A DNA stretch of 64,000 nt from Rhodoferax sp. TS-BS-61-7 (GTDB lineage: Bacteria; Pseudomonadota; Gammaproteobacteria; Burkholderiales; Burkholderiaceae_C). A program made the position numbers and the translations under genes. The DNA lies in contig NZ_PTQY01000005.1 in NCBI RefSeq assembly GCF_002943465.1, positions 248,001 to 312,000 of the forward strand, given 5' to 3'. Below are positions 49,579 to 58,661 of this stretch, in pieces; position 1 is the stretch's first letter; each line of letters starts with the position of its first letter. The notes below the pieces were generated by a model. It was not told the origin of the DNA. It saw only the letters and a program-made list of their open reading frames with translations, and made no database searches.

Positions 49579-50871
49579 TCAGGGCTCGTAGCTCGGGGTG
49601 GCGGCGTACGACTCCAGCTTGCATTGCTGCACGCTGCTGCTGTCTTCCACTTCATCGGGCCGCAGGCGCGCGAGGATGTGAAAAATGTCGTCGCTCCCCC
49701 GGGGGAACGAGTTGTAAGAGGCGATGTAAATATTCTGTTGCAGCTGGTGGGTCAGCGGGTTCATGTAGGCGTCTTCATGCTGCATGCGTCTGATTGCAGG
49801 AATGCGCAGGTTTTCCAGCTCCTTGATGACCTTGAGGTTGTGGGTGCTGCCCACGCGTTCAATCGCGTTGAACAGCTCATGGGTGGCCATGTAGCCGTTG
49901 TAAAACACATTGCCCGGCACCTTGATGCGGTAGTTCGGGTTGGTGCGCTGGTAACGCTCCACAAACTCCTTGATACCGGGCAGTCGCATGCCCCAGTACC
50001 AGGTGGTGCCAAAAATGCCAAACATGGCTTCGCGCCCCAGGCCGTACACATCGGGCCAGTCTTGCTGGTTGTTGATCCAGCCAAAGCTGCGGTCCATGCC
50101 AGCCTTGCGCACCTGGTCGCGCAGGGCCTTCAGGTCCTCGCCCCCCACCGCCGTGGCAATCACGCCGGGTTTGATGTGCTGAATTTTTTGCAGCAGGCTG
50201 GAGAAGTCGCGGGTGTTCTGTGGCACCAACAGTTCTTCCACAATCCGCCCACCGTTGCCCTCCACCAGTGTGCGGATACCGCGTGCCGTGTTGTGCCCCC
50301 ACTGGTAGTCACTGGTCAGCAGCAGCCAGTCGTGGCCGAAACCTGTCATGGCCCCTTTGACCACCGAGGTGGAAAAGTTGGTGCCGTTGCCGTCCCAGAC
50401 AAACTTGGTGCGGTGGCAGTCCTTGCCGGCCTCGGTCGGTGAGCTGGAGTTGGTGTTGAAGTAGATGCAACCGTACTTTTGCGCCACCTGGGAAATGGCG
50501 TTGGCTGCGCCTGAATGCACACCACCGAGCAAGAACGCGACCTCATTTTTGGCGAGCATGGTTTTCGCCACCTCTGCTGCCTGCACCGCATCCCCCCCGG
50601 TGTCCGCATGCACGGTTTCAATACGCCGGCCCAACACCCCACCCCGTGCATTCACCTCGCTGATCGCCATCAGAATGCCGCGCTGCTCGTCTTGCCCACT
50701 GGACGCATACGGTCCCGTGTCGTCTGTGGACAAGCCGATCAGCAAAGGCTTTTTGGCACCGGTCTGCGCCCAGGCGCGGTGCACATTCCAGGGGCCCAGA
50801 AAGCCCAGTGCGGTGGCACCGGCGCCCTGGATCAGCCGCCGCCGCTGCACGGAGGTGGTGGGGGATGTCAT
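49579..50871 (-). CDS. Liv-type ABC substrate-binding protein, copy A
   Basis: A 430-residue binding protein of the peripla_BP_6/LivK type. An N-terminal Arg-rich start (VQRRRLIQGAGATALGF) resembles a Tat signal. Mature motifs include LLIGLSTDDTGPYASSGQ, HSGAANAISQVAQKYG, FNTNSSSPTEAGKDCHRTKF and LLVPQNTRDFSSLL. It shares long stretches with the neighbour at 50883, so the pair is a tandem duplication. It lies 11 bases after that gene. The ligand is unknown; see the cluster for context. Confidence 0.92.
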   Translation of the reverse strand: MTSPTTSVQRRRLIQGAGATALGFLGPWNVHRAWAQTGAKKPLLIGLSTDDTGPYASSGQDEQRGILMAISEVNARGGVLGRRIETVHADTGGDAVQAAEVAKTMLAKNEVAFLLGGVHSGAANAISQVAQKYGCIYFNTNSSSPTEAGKDCHRTKFVWDGNGTNFSTSVVKGAMTGFGHDWLLLTSDYQWGHNTARGIRTLVEGNGGRIVEELLVPQNTRDFSSLLQKIQHIKPGVIATAVGGEDLKALRDQVRKAGMDRSFGWINNQQDWPDVYGLGREAMFGIFGTTWYWGMRLPGIKEFVERYQRTNPNYRIKVPGNVFYNGYMATHELFNAIERVGSTHNLKVIKELENLRIPAIRRMQHEDAYMNPLTHQLQQNIYIASYNSFPRGSDDIFHILARLRPDEVEDSSSVQQCKLESYAATPSYEP

Positions 50872-50882
50872 GGTCGTGGTGC

Positions 50883-52229
50883 TCAGACTTCGTAGGTGGG
50901 CGTAGCTTCGTAGCTCTCCAGCTTGCACGCGCCTTGCGAATCCTTGTCTTGCACGTCCTTGGGGTCGGACTGGGTCAGGATCTTGTAGATGTCGTCCTTC
51001 TCGGCCGGCTGGTCGTTGTAGGTCGCCATGTAGATGGTCTGCTGGCACTGGTGGGTGACCGGGTCGATCCACGCATCAAAGTGCTGCAGGCGGTCAGCGG
51101 CAGCCATCTTGCGGCCTTCGAGCTTCTTGATCACGGCGATGTTGTTGGTCGTGCCGGCTTCTTCCACGCAGCGCAGCAGTTCACGTGTGGCCATGTAGCC
51201 GTTGTGGTACACGTTGCCGGGCACGCGAATGGCCATGCCGGGGTACTGTTTCTGGTAAGCCGCGACGAACTCTTTCACGCCGGGCAGTTGCAGGCGCCAG
51301 TACCAGGTGGTGCCAAACACGCCGAAGATCTGCTCGGGTCCCAGGCCGTAGACATCTGGCCAGTCTTGCTGGTTGTTGATCCAGGCCATGGTCTGGTTCA
51401 TCTTGAGCTGCACCACTTGCTGGCGCAGCGCCTTGATGTCATCGCCGCCCACGGCCGTGGCCACCACGTTGGGCTTGAGCTGTTGCAGCTTGAGCAGGTA
51501 GGCCGAGAAATCACGGGTGTTTTGTGGCACCAGCAGTTCTTCCACAATCTTGCCGCCGTTGGCTTCCACAATGGCGCGCGTGGCCTTGGAGGTAGTGTGG
51601 CCCCACACGTAGTCGTTGGTCAGCAGCACCCAGTTTTTGCCATTGTTTTTGATGGCGTTGCGCACCGTGGCATTGGAGAAGTTGGTGCCATTGCCGTCCC
51701 AGACAAATTTGGTGCGGTGGCAGTCCTTGCCGGCCTCGGTGGGCGAGCTGGAGTTGGTGTTCAAAAAGATCGTGCCGTACTTCTGGGCGACTTGCGAGAT
51801 GGCGTTGGACACGCCGGAGTGCACCGCACCGATCAGGAAGGCTGCCTCGTTGCGGGTGATCATGCGCTCGGCCACACGCGAACCGGTGGCCGGTGTGGTT
51901 TCGGTGTCGATGTGAATCGCCTCGATGCGGCGGCCCAGCACACCGCCCTTGTCGTTGAACTCCTTGATGGCCATCATGGCGCCCAGGCGCTCCATGCCAC
52001 CGGAGGCGGCGTACAGACCCGAGGCGTCCATGGTCAGGCCAATGGTCAGCGGTTTCTTTTGTGCGGCCTGGGCCCACACGGTGTTGTGTTTCCAGGGGCC
52101 CATGAAAGGTGCCGCGCCATACAGGCCCACGCCTGCCACGGCCAGGCTGGTGTGTTTGAGCAGCGAACGGCGCGATGCCGAAACACTCTCGGGTTGGGTT
52201 TTGGTGGTGGTGTTGTCAGATTCGCTCAT
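50883..52229 (-). CDS. Liv-type ABC substrate-binding protein, copy B
   Basis: A 448-residue paralogue of the preceding protein. The N terminus has a clearer Tat signal (SASRRSLLKHTSLAVAGVG), then LTIGLTMDASGLYAASGG, HSGVSNAISQVAQKYG and the same FNTNSSSPTEAGKDCHRTKF-like block in one copy as LNTNSSSPTEAGKDCHRTKF. Both contain a conserved WINNQQDWPDVYGLG stretch. Why two binding proteins are kept is not clear; they may bind related ligands. Part of the eight-gene leftward unit. Confidence 0.92.
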   Translation of the reverse strand: MSESDNTTTKTQPESVSASRRSLLKHTSLAVAGVGLYGAAPFMGPWKHNTVWAQAAQKKPLTIGLTMDASGLYAASGGMERLGAMMAIKEFNDKGGVLGRRIEAIHIDTETTPATGSRVAERMITRNEAAFLIGAVHSGVSNAISQVAQKYGTIFLNTNSSSPTEAGKDCHRTKFVWDGNGTNFSNATVRNAIKNNGKNWVLLTNDYVWGHTTSKATRAIVEANGGKIVEELLVPQNTRDFSAYLLKLQQLKPNVVATAVGGDDIKALRQQVVQLKMNQTMAWINNQQDWPDVYGLGPEQIFGVFGTTWYWRLQLPGVKEFVAAYQKQYPGMAIRVPGNVYHNGYMATRELLRCVEEAGTTNNIAVIKKLEGRKMAAADRLQHFDAWIDPVTHQCQQTIYMATYNDQPAEKDDIYKILTQSDPKDVQDKDSQGACKLESYEATPTYEV

Positions 52230-52276
52230 GGTTGTCTCCTCGGTGGTTTTGGGAAATAGAACAGGTACGAGAACGC

Positions 52277-53179
52277 TTAACGGGGAACGATCTTCACGTC
52301 GTTTAATTTTTCTTGGGCTTCGAAAAGGGAGGCGATCAGCTTGTCGCCAAAACCGGCGTTGCTGGCCTGGATCAGGCTCTGGTGGGTGGCCTCACCCATC
52401 AGGCTGGCCACAGGCAGCATTTCCGCCAGGTGGGTGTAGTAACGCAAGTCTTTTTGGGCGTTGGAGATGCCGAACTTGAAGCCGGTCACGTCGCCTTCTT
52501 TCAGGGTCTTGGTGGCCATCATCTGGAAGATGCCGCAGTTCACGCCGCCGGCGGTGATCACGTCATACAGGCGGTTCAGGTCCAGCCCGCTTTTGGCGGC
52601 CACGGCAAAGGCTTCGGCAATCGCGGCGGCAAAGGTCATGGCCATCATGTTGTTGACCAGCTTGAGCACATGGCCGTGTCCGGGCGGGCCCACGTGGAAA
52701 ATGTTTTCGCAGAAGGCCTTGAGCACAGGCTCCAGCACCTTGAAGTCTTCGGCGTCAGCGCCCACCATGGTGTTCAGGCGGCCTTCTTCGGCTTCCTTGG
52801 GGGTGCGGGCCAGCGGGGCGTCCACCAGCTTGATGCCTTTGGTGGCCAGGTCGTTGCGGATGCGGGTGCTGGACGAGGGTTCTGCCGTGGAGGTATCCAC
52901 CACGATCAGGCCGGTGCGGCCGCACTCCATCAGGCCCTGGGGGCCATAGACAATTTGCTCCACCTGCGGCGAGCCGGTCACGCAAATGAACAGAATGTCC
53001 GACGCCTGCGCGCACTCGGCATTGGTGCTGGCCTCTTTGGCGCCTGCGGCGATCAGGTCGGCCAGGTTGTCGCGGTTGCGGTTGACCTTGAAGGTCAGCG
53101 GGAAGCCTTTGGCCAGCAGGTTCTTGGTCATGCCGTGGCCCATCATGCCGATGCCGATAAATCCGATTTTCTGTGTCAT
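52277..53179 (-). CDS. 3-hydroxyisobutyrate dehydrogenase-like beta-hydroxyacid dehydrogenase
   Basis: A 300-residue member of the HIBADH/tartronate-semialdehyde reductase family. The NAD motif GFIGIGMMGHGMTKNLLAKG is N-terminal, the substrate loop is DAPLARTPKEAEEGRL (normally DAPVSGG), and the catalytic Lys is in GHVLKLVNNMMAM. The family oxidises or reduces 3-hydroxy acids and their semialdehydes, so it could handle a semialdehyde downstream of the IolC-type aldolase step. The substrate loop variation is notable. Seventeen bases separate it from iolC. Confidence 0.9.
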   Translation of the reverse strand: MTQKIGFIGIGMMGHGMTKNLLAKGFPLTFKVNRNRDNLADLIAAGAKEASTNAECAQASDILFICVTGSPQVEQIVYGPQGLMECGRTGLIVVDTSTAEPSSSTRIRNDLATKGIKLVDAPLARTPKEAEEGRLNTMVGADAEDFKVLEPVLKAFCENIFHVGPPGHGHVLKLVNNMMAMTFAAAIAEAFAVAAKSGLDLNRLYDVITAGGVNCGIFQMMATKTLKEGDVTGFKFGISNAQKDLRYYTHLAEMLPVASLMGEATHQSLIQASNAGFGDKLIASLFEAQEKLNDVKIVPR

Positions 53180-53196
53180 GGTTTTCCTTGGGTCAT

Positions 53197-55131
53197 TCAA
53201 ATGGTGGCTGCGGTGGCTTCCACGGGCTGGGTGGCCCGGGCTGCGTCCCACAGCGTGATCAGGCGGGCATAACGCGCCGCAATGTCCTTGACGACATCGG
53301 CGTCACCCATCTGGTCGGCGAACCAGCTGTTGGCGGCGTCGGCGAAGATGGAGCGGCCCACGGCAAAGCCGCGGCAGATGGGGTGGGGTGCTGCCACCTG
53401 GAAGCTGCGTTCCAGCTTGTCTTCGCTGGCTTCCAGGCCCAGCACGAGCACGCCGCGGCAGTGCGGGTCATGGCGTGCAATCACCCGGGCAATGGCTTCC
53501 CACTCGGCGGCCGAGGCCGCAGGTGGCAGCTTCCACCAGTCGGGGTAAATGCCGGCGCGGTAGATCTGTTCCATCGCCTCGGGCAGGGTGGTCTCGTCCG
53601 AAGCCATCTCGCGCGGCGGAATCACCTCGACCAGAAATTCATGGAAGGTGTCCACGCTGGCTTTTTGTAGCTCGGCCAGACGCGCGAGCTGGGCTTCGCG
53701 CAGGGGCACTGCATCGTGCGGGTGGTAGTAGACCAGGCACTTGGCCACATGCTCGCCGGGCCAGGCGCGCATGGCCGAGGCCAGGTGTGAGCCAGCCTCG
53801 AACTGCAGAGGGCGCGAGCCCGGCAGTTCCACGGGGCGTGCGACCCACCAGCCGGTGCCGGTCATGGGGGGGAACACGTCTTCGCCAAAACGGCCGTCGA
53901 CGATGATGCCCACGCCCGCGCGCTTGCCAGCGCCCTGGCGTGCGCCTTCGGCAATCAGCAGCTTGAGTGCGGGGATGCGCGCGTGGTTCGCGCCATGGCG
54001 GTCGGCCAGCTCTTCGAGCTGCATGCGGTGGTCAAACGCGAGAATGACCAGATCGTTGTCCCAGCGGCGCGTGCGGGTGCTGACGCGGTGCAGGTGCTCC
54101 AGCTGCAGGTCTTCGCGCAGACGGCGGGTGTTGGAGCCGTGGTCCAGGAAAAACTGCAACTCTTCCCAGCTGGCCATGGCCGGCGCGCAACCGTGGCGGG
54201 ACACCACCAGCGCACCACAGGCATTGGCATAGGCGCAGCAGCGGGTCAGCGGCTCGTCGCGAATCCAGCCGCGCAGGAAACCCGCCATGAAAGCGTCACC
54301 CGCACCCAACACGTTGTACACATCGACCGGAAAGCCCGGACCTTTGAGGCCCTTGTCCAAGCTGTCGGGAATTGCACCTTCAAACACCACACATCCCATG
54401 GGGCCGCGCTTGACCACCAAGGTGGCGTCGCTGAGTTCGCGCAGGCGGCGCAGGGCCACCAGGGTGTCGGTACTGCCACCGGCGATGTGGATTTCTTCCT
54501 CGGTGCCCACCACCAGGTCGCAGGCGCTGATGACGGTTTGCACATGGGCACTGACTTCGGCCGATGGCACAAACCGCTGTTCGCCCAGACCGGGGCTGGT
54601 CAGTCCCCACAACACGGGGCGGTAGTCAATGTCCAGTACCACGCGGGTGCCGGCTTCCTTGGCCAGGGCAATCGCCTTGCGGCAGCTGGTGTAGGTATAG
54701 GGCTGCGACAGATGGGTGCCGGACAGCAGCAGGGCCTTGCTAGAGGCGATGTAAGCCGCATCGAAGTCGCTTTCACTGATGGCCATGTCGGCACAGTTGT
54801 CGCGGTAGAAGATCAGCGGGAAGGTGTCGCGGTCCTGGATGCCCAAAAACACCAGCGCGGTCAGGCGCTTGGGGTCGGTGGTGACATGGCTCACATCCAC
54901 GCCCTCGGCCTGCAGCGTTTCACGTACAAAGCGGCCGTTGTGCTCATCACCTACCCGGGTCAGCATGGATGACTTCAGGCCCAGACGCGCGGTTCCCACG
55001 GCGGTGTTGGCCGGCGAACCTCCCATGTATTTGGTGAAGGTGTGCATGTCTTCCAGGCGGCCTCCAATCTGTTCTCCATACAGATCAACCGCGGCGCGGC
55101 CCATGCAGATCACATCCAGTTTTCGACTCAT
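53197..55131 (-). CDS. iolC: IolC-type 5-dehydro-2-deoxygluconokinase fused to DUF2090
   Basis: A 644-residue bifunctional protein. Residues about 1-320 form a PfkB-family sugar kinase with GRAAVDLYGEQIGGRLEDM at the start and the ATP/Mg motif VLGAGDAFMAGFLRGW. Residues about 330-644 are a DUF2090 domain, a class I aldolase-like barrel that accompanies IolC in many proteobacteria. In inositol breakdown, IolC phosphorylates 2-deoxy-5-keto-gluconate and an aldolase then splits it. The four-base overlap with the RpiR gene and the MmsA/IolA-type gene across the control region support a related pathway, although IolE, IolD, IolB and IolG are not in this window. Confidence 0.92.
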   Translation of the reverse strand: MSRKLDVICMGRAAVDLYGEQIGGRLEDMHTFTKYMGGSPANTAVGTARLGLKSSMLTRVGDEHNGRFVRETLQAEGVDVSHVTTDPKRLTALVFLGIQDRDTFPLIFYRDNCADMAISESDFDAAYIASSKALLLSGTHLSQPYTYTSCRKAIALAKEAGTRVVLDIDYRPVLWGLTSPGLGEQRFVPSAEVSAHVQTVISACDLVVGTEEEIHIAGGSTDTLVALRRLRELSDATLVVKRGPMGCVVFEGAIPDSLDKGLKGPGFPVDVYNVLGAGDAFMAGFLRGWIRDEPLTRCCAYANACGALVVSRHGCAPAMASWEELQFFLDHGSNTRRLREDLQLEHLHRVSTRTRRWDNDLVILAFDHRMQLEELADRHGANHARIPALKLLIAEGARQGAGKRAGVGIIVDGRFGEDVFPPMTGTGWWVARPVELPGSRPLQFEAGSHLASAMRAWPGEHVAKCLVYYHPHDAVPLREAQLARLAELQKASVDTFHEFLVEVIPPREMASDETTLPEAMEQIYRAGIYPDWWKLPPAASAAEWEAIARVIARHDPHCRGVLVLGLEASEDKLERSFQVAAPHPICRGFAVGRSIFADAANSWFADQMGDADVVKDIAARYARLITLWDAARATQPVEATAATI

Positions 55132-56000
55132 AGGGTTCCCTTTTTGCGAGGCGTACTGCGCCCCGGTGGTGTGGTTGGTTTTTCGGCAAGCTGATGTCCC
55201 ACGCTGACGACCAAGGCCTGGGCCAGGCACAGCGGCGCCACCAGCGAGCGGAAAGGTTTGGACGAGTCGTCTGCCAGCTCCAGGCAGACGTGGGCAGACG
55301 GTTTGAGCGGGGAGAGTGGTCCATCGGTGATGGCGATCACCTGCACGCCCAGGGCGCGGGCCTTGGCGGCCATGTCAATCACATCGGGCGAATAGTTGCG
55401 AAAGCTGGAGGCCAGTAGTACGTCGCCTTTGGACATGGCGCGCAGGCTTTCACGCAACATGCCACCGCTGCCGTCCAGCAGGTGGGTACGCAGCTCCAGC
55501 TGGCCCAGTGCATAGGCCAGGTAACCCGCCACCGGAAACGCGCGGCGCTGTGCCAGCACAAAAATGCGCGGCGCATTGGAGAGGAGTTTGACCGCGGCCT
55601 TGAGGTCTGACTGCAGGATGGTTTCTTCCAATTGCCCCAACTCGGCGACCGATTCACTCACCAGTTCGTGCAGCACCCCAGCGGGGGCACGGGCACCCCG
55701 GTTTTTTTTGCTGCGCATCTGGTCGATGCGTTCACGGTAGCTGTCAGAGCGTTCCAGCAAATGGCCGCGGAACACCTGCTGCATTTCCGAGAAGCCCTTG
55801 TAGCCCAGCGCGTTGGCAAAACGGATCATGGCCGAGGGCTGCACTTCGGTGGCCTCGGCCACGGTGGCCACGGTACCCAGTGCCAGGTCGTTGGGTTGCT
55901 CCAGGGCAAAACGTGCAATGCGCTGCAATTGTTTGGACATGTCCGGGTAGATCCGGCCAATCAGGTCCTTCAATTCGTCGTAGGTCGTTACTGGGTCCAT
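55128..56000 (-). CDS. RpiR/MurR-family transcriptional regulator
   Basis: A 290-residue regulator with an N-terminal HTH_6 domain (TYDELKDLIGRIYPDMSKQL, VATVAEATEVQPSAMIRFANAL) and a C-terminal SIS domain (APRIFVLAQRRAFPVAGYLAYAL), which binds a phosphosugar. It overlaps iolC by four bases. It faces the rightward LivM operon across 174 bases that contain three similar inverted-repeat sites (56072-56148). IolR of Sinorhizobium is an RpiR-type repressor of inositol genes, so this is likely the local regulator of both units; the ligand is unproven. Confidence 0.92.
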   Translation of the reverse strand: MDPVTTYDELKDLIGRIYPDMSKQLQRIARFALEQPNDLALGTVATVAEATEVQPSAMIRFANALGYKGFSEMQQVFRGHLLERSDSYRERIDQMRSKKNRGARAPAGVLHELVSESVAELGQLEETILQSDLKAAVKLLSNAPRIFVLAQRRAFPVAGYLAYALGQLELRTHLLDGSGGMLRESLRAMSKGDVLLASSFRNYSPDVIDMAAKARALGVQVIAITDGPLSPLKPSAHVCLELADDSSKPFRSLVAPLCLAQALVVSVGHQLAEKPTTPPGRSTPRKKGTL

Positions 56001-56059
56001 AAGCTGCTCGTTGCCATTCAGGGAATGTGTAGGGGTTGTCTCTTCAAGCTCTGCATTTA

Positions 56060-56148
56060 GTTCTTAAATTTAGAACAAATGTTCTTGCATGTTTGAATAA
56101 TAGAACGTATATTCTGTTTTGTCCAGATCTTTTCGGAACATTTATTTC
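56060..56148. promoter_or_regulatory. Three spaced operator-like sites in the RpiR/LivM divergent region
   Basis: Sites AGAA-N6-TTCT at 56072-56085, AGAA-N6-TTCT at 56102-56115 and GGAA-N6-TTTC at 56135-56148. Centres are 30 and 33 bases apart, about three helical turns each. A further inverted repeat GTTCT-N7-AGAAC overlaps the first (56060-56076). The pattern resembles the GGAA-N6-TTCC motif I recall for the RpiR-type IolR. The second site overlaps the -10 box of the rightward promoter. Confidence 0.7.
56085..56113 (+). promoter_or_regulatory. Sigma-70 promoter of the LivM operon
   Basis: -35 TTGCAT (56085-56090), 17-base spacer, -10 TATATT (56108-56113), a good sigma-70 match. Transcription would begin near 56120, about 55 bases before the livM start. 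The middle operator site covers the -10, a repressor position. Confidence 0.75.
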
Positions 56149-56174
56149 AAACCTAAAACAGAGACACCTTCCCC

Positions 56175-57188
56175 ATGCAACTTGCTTCAGGCCGTGCGCC
56201 ACTGTTCCCCCTGCCCATGCTGTTAGCAGTGGCAGTCTTCTTATCCACCCCGCTCTGGATTACCCAGGCGGGCCTATACCAATACCTGGCGCTTGAAATC
56301 ATGATCTGGGTGTTGTTTGCCATGGGCTACAACCTGTTGCTGGGCTTCACCGGGCTGCCGTCGTTTGGCCATGGGGCTTTTTTTGGCATCGGTGCCTATG
56401 CGTTTGGCTTGTTGCAGCACAAGATCTGGCCCAACCTGTGGTTCGACCTGGTGGGTGCCGTGGTGGTGACCGCCGTGCTGGGCGGACTGGTAGCCCTGTT
56501 CATCTCGCACCGGCGCGGAATTTATTACTCCCTGCTCACCATTGCGTTTGGCCAGGTGTTCTGGTTCATCGCCAACAAATGGAGCAGCGTGACCGGTGGG
56601 GAAGACGGCCTCTTGAGCATCAAGCGCCTGCCCGCCGACCTGGGTTTCGTCTCCTTCGACCTGGCCAGCAACAACGCGCTGTTTTTCTTCTGCCTCATCC
56701 TGTTTGCACTGGTGCTGGTGGGTCTGTGGCGCCTCATCCATTCGCCGCTGGGGCGCATCTTCAGCGCCATCAAGCAGAACGAAACCCGCGCCTCGTTTGT
56801 GGGCTACAACGTGTGGCTCTACAAGTGGTTGGCGTTCACCATTTCTACCGCCGTGGCAGGTCTGGCTGGTGCCATGTTTGCCATGGCACAGCAGTCGGCC
56901 TACCCCAATGTGATGAGCCTGCAAACCTCGGGGTTTGTGGTGATGATGGTGTTGATTGGCGGTGGTCTGGTGAGCTTCTGGGGGGCACTGATTGGTGCCA
57001 CCTTCTTTATCCTGGCACGTGATTTGTTGGGTGCCTACACCGAGACCTGGCTGCTCTGGTACGGCCTGGTTTTCATGGTCATGGTGCTGTTCAAGCCGGA
57101 AGGCATTGCCGGTGCCTGGCAAGCCTGGCGCAACCGCCCCCGCAAGACGGTGGCCACCTCCGCCGCTGCGACAGGAGGTGCCCTGTGA
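56175..57188 (+). CDS. Liv-type branched-chain ABC permease (LivM)
   Basis: A 337-residue permease with about nine helices, partner of LivH on the other strand. The typical GYNLLLGFTGLPSFGHGAFFGIGAYAFG region (in pieces) and the late IGGGLVSFWGALIGA segment are present. It overlaps livG (GTG) by four bases. First gene of the rightward unit behind a good promoter and operator sites. The substrate is set by the two binding proteins encoded leftward. Confidence 0.93.
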   Translation: MQLASGRAPLFPLPMLLAVAVFLSTPLWITQAGLYQYLALEIMIWVLFAMGYNLLLGFTGLPSFGHGAFFGIGAYAFGLLQHKIWPNLWFDLVGAVVVTAVLGGLVALFISHRRGIYYSLLTIAFGQVFWFIANKWSSVTGGEDGLLSIKRLPADLGFVSFDLASNNALFFFCLILFALVLVGLWRLIHSPLGRIFSAIKQNETRASFVGYNVWLYKWLAFTISTAVAGLAGAMFAMAQQSAYPNVMSLQTSGFVVMMVLIGGGLVSFWGALIGATFFILARDLLGAYTETWLLWYGLVFMVMVLFKPEGIAGAWQAWRNRPRKTVATSAAATGGAL

Positions 57189-57928
57189 AGTTATTCGAAG
57201 CGACCGGCCTGTCCAAACGTTTTGGTGCCCAGGTGGTGTTGCAAGACATCACGCTGGGGTTCGAAGAGGGCCACCTCAACGGCATCATGGGCCCCAACGG
57301 CGCCGGCAAAACCACCTGTTTCAACGTGCTCACGGGCCGCTACAAACCTGACCGCGGCAGCGTCACGTTTGCGGGGGAAGACATCACCGGTTTGTCCCCC
57401 CGCGAGATCGCCTGCAAGGGCATCTCCCGCTCGTTCCAGATCATGAACCTGTTTGACAGCTACACCGCGCTGGACAACGTGCTGATGGCAACCCCCCATG
57501 TGCGCAAACAAGGCTTCAACCCCTGGCGCGACCTGGGTGCAGACCGTACCGCGCAAGACCTGGCCGCGGCCGTGCTGGAGCGCGTGGGCCTGAAGGGCAA
57601 GGAACGTGTGTTGGCCAGCAGCCTCTCGTATGGCGAGCGCCGTGCGCTGGAGATTGGTGTGGCCCTGGCGGCCGAACCCCGCATGCTGTTTCTGGACGAA
57701 CCCACCGCCGGCCTGGGTGCCGAGGGCACGGCCCGTCTGGCCGAGCTGGTGAAAACCCTCAAACGCCAATTGACCATTGTGATCATCGAACACGACATGA
57801 ACTTTCTTTTCAGCCTGGCGGACCAGATCTCCGTCATCCATTGGGGCCAGGTGATCGCCCAGGGCACACCCGATGCGCTGCGTCAAAACGAGTGGGTTCG
57901 CCGCTCCAACCTGGGAGCACTGGCATGA
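57185..57928 (+). CDS. Liv-type ABC ATPase (LivG)
   Basis: A 247-residue ATPase with Walker A GPNGAGKT, signature LSYGERRALEIGVALA (variant LSYGE), Walker B MLFLDEP and the switch His in VIIEHDMNF. A GTG start overlaps the livM stop by four bases; the gene ends overlapping livF by four. All catalytic motifs are intact, in contrast to the shorter ABC protein downstream. Confidence 0.95.
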   Translation: MKLFEATGLSKRFGAQVVLQDITLGFEEGHLNGIMGPNGAGKTTCFNVLTGRYKPDRGSVTFAGEDITGLSPREIACKGISRSFQIMNLFDSYTALDNVLMATPHVRKQGFNPWRDLGADRTAQDLAAAVLERVGLKGKERVLASSLSYGERRALEIGVALAAEPRMLFLDEPTAGLGAEGTARLAELVKTLKRQLTIVIIEHDMNFLFSLADQISVIHWGQVIAQGTPDALRQNEWVRRSNLGALA

Positions 57929-58656
57929 GCGCCGTATTAAAACCCGCTGCGGCGGCATCGATGTTGTCCATTGACCACATCGACACCTTCTATGGCGAGA
58001 CCCAGGTTTTGTTCGATGTGTCGCTGCAGGTAGGCCCCGGCGAAGTGGTGGCCCTGCTGGGCCCCAACGGTGCCGGCAAGACCACCACGCTGCGTTCCAT
58101 CCTGGGGCTCACACCACCGCGCAAGGGCGCCATTGCATTCGATGGCAAAGACATCATACGCACGCCCACACACGAGATTGCCAAGGCCGGCCTGGGCTGG
58201 GTGCCGGACGACCGGCGCATTTTCCCCACGCTGACGGTGGCCCGCAACCTGGCTATTGCGCGAAAGCAGACCCGTTTTCGCAAGTGGAACGAGAAAGAGT
58301 GTTTCGAGATCTTCAGCGCCATGGAGTACTTGATGGAGCGCGAGTGCGAAAACCTCTCGGGTGGCGAGATGCAGATGGTGGCCATCTCGCGTGCGCTGCT
58401 GGGCTCGCCCGGTCTGGTGCTGTTTGACGAACCCAGCCAGGGCCTGGCGCCCAAGGTGGTGCAAGACGTGATGAAAACCATCACCCGGCTCAAGGCCGAG
58501 GGCATTGCGGTGCTGGTGGTGGAGCAAAACGTGCAGAGCGCGCTGGCCGTGGCCGACCGCGTGTACGTCATGAACCTGGGCAAAGTCATTCACGAAGGCC
58601 CTGCGGCCGATGTACGCAACGACCCTGCGTTGCGCCAACAGCTTTTGGGAGTCTAG
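57925..58656 (+). CDS. Liv-type ABC ATPase (LivF)
   Basis: A 243-residue ATPase, partner of LivG. Walker A GPNGAGKTT, signature NLSGGEMQMVAISRALL, Walker B LVLFDEPSQGLAP and switch VVEQN are complete. The N terminus has an extra short leader before the conserved LSIDHIDTFYGETQVLFDVSL. It overlaps livG by four bases and is followed by the degenerate ABC protein after a five-base gap. Confidence 0.95.
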   Translation: MSAVLKPAAAASMLSIDHIDTFYGETQVLFDVSLQVGPGEVVALLGPNGAGKTTTLRSILGLTPPRKGAIAFDGKDIIRTPTHEIAKAGLGWVPDDRRIFPTLTVARNLAIARKQTRFRKWNEKECFEIFSAMEYLMERECENLSGGEMQMVAISRALLGSPGLVLFDEPSQGLAPKVVQDVMKTITRLKAEGIAVLVVEQNVQSALAVADRVYVMNLGKVIHEGPAADVRNDPALRQQLLGV

Positions 58657-58661
58657 TCAGC

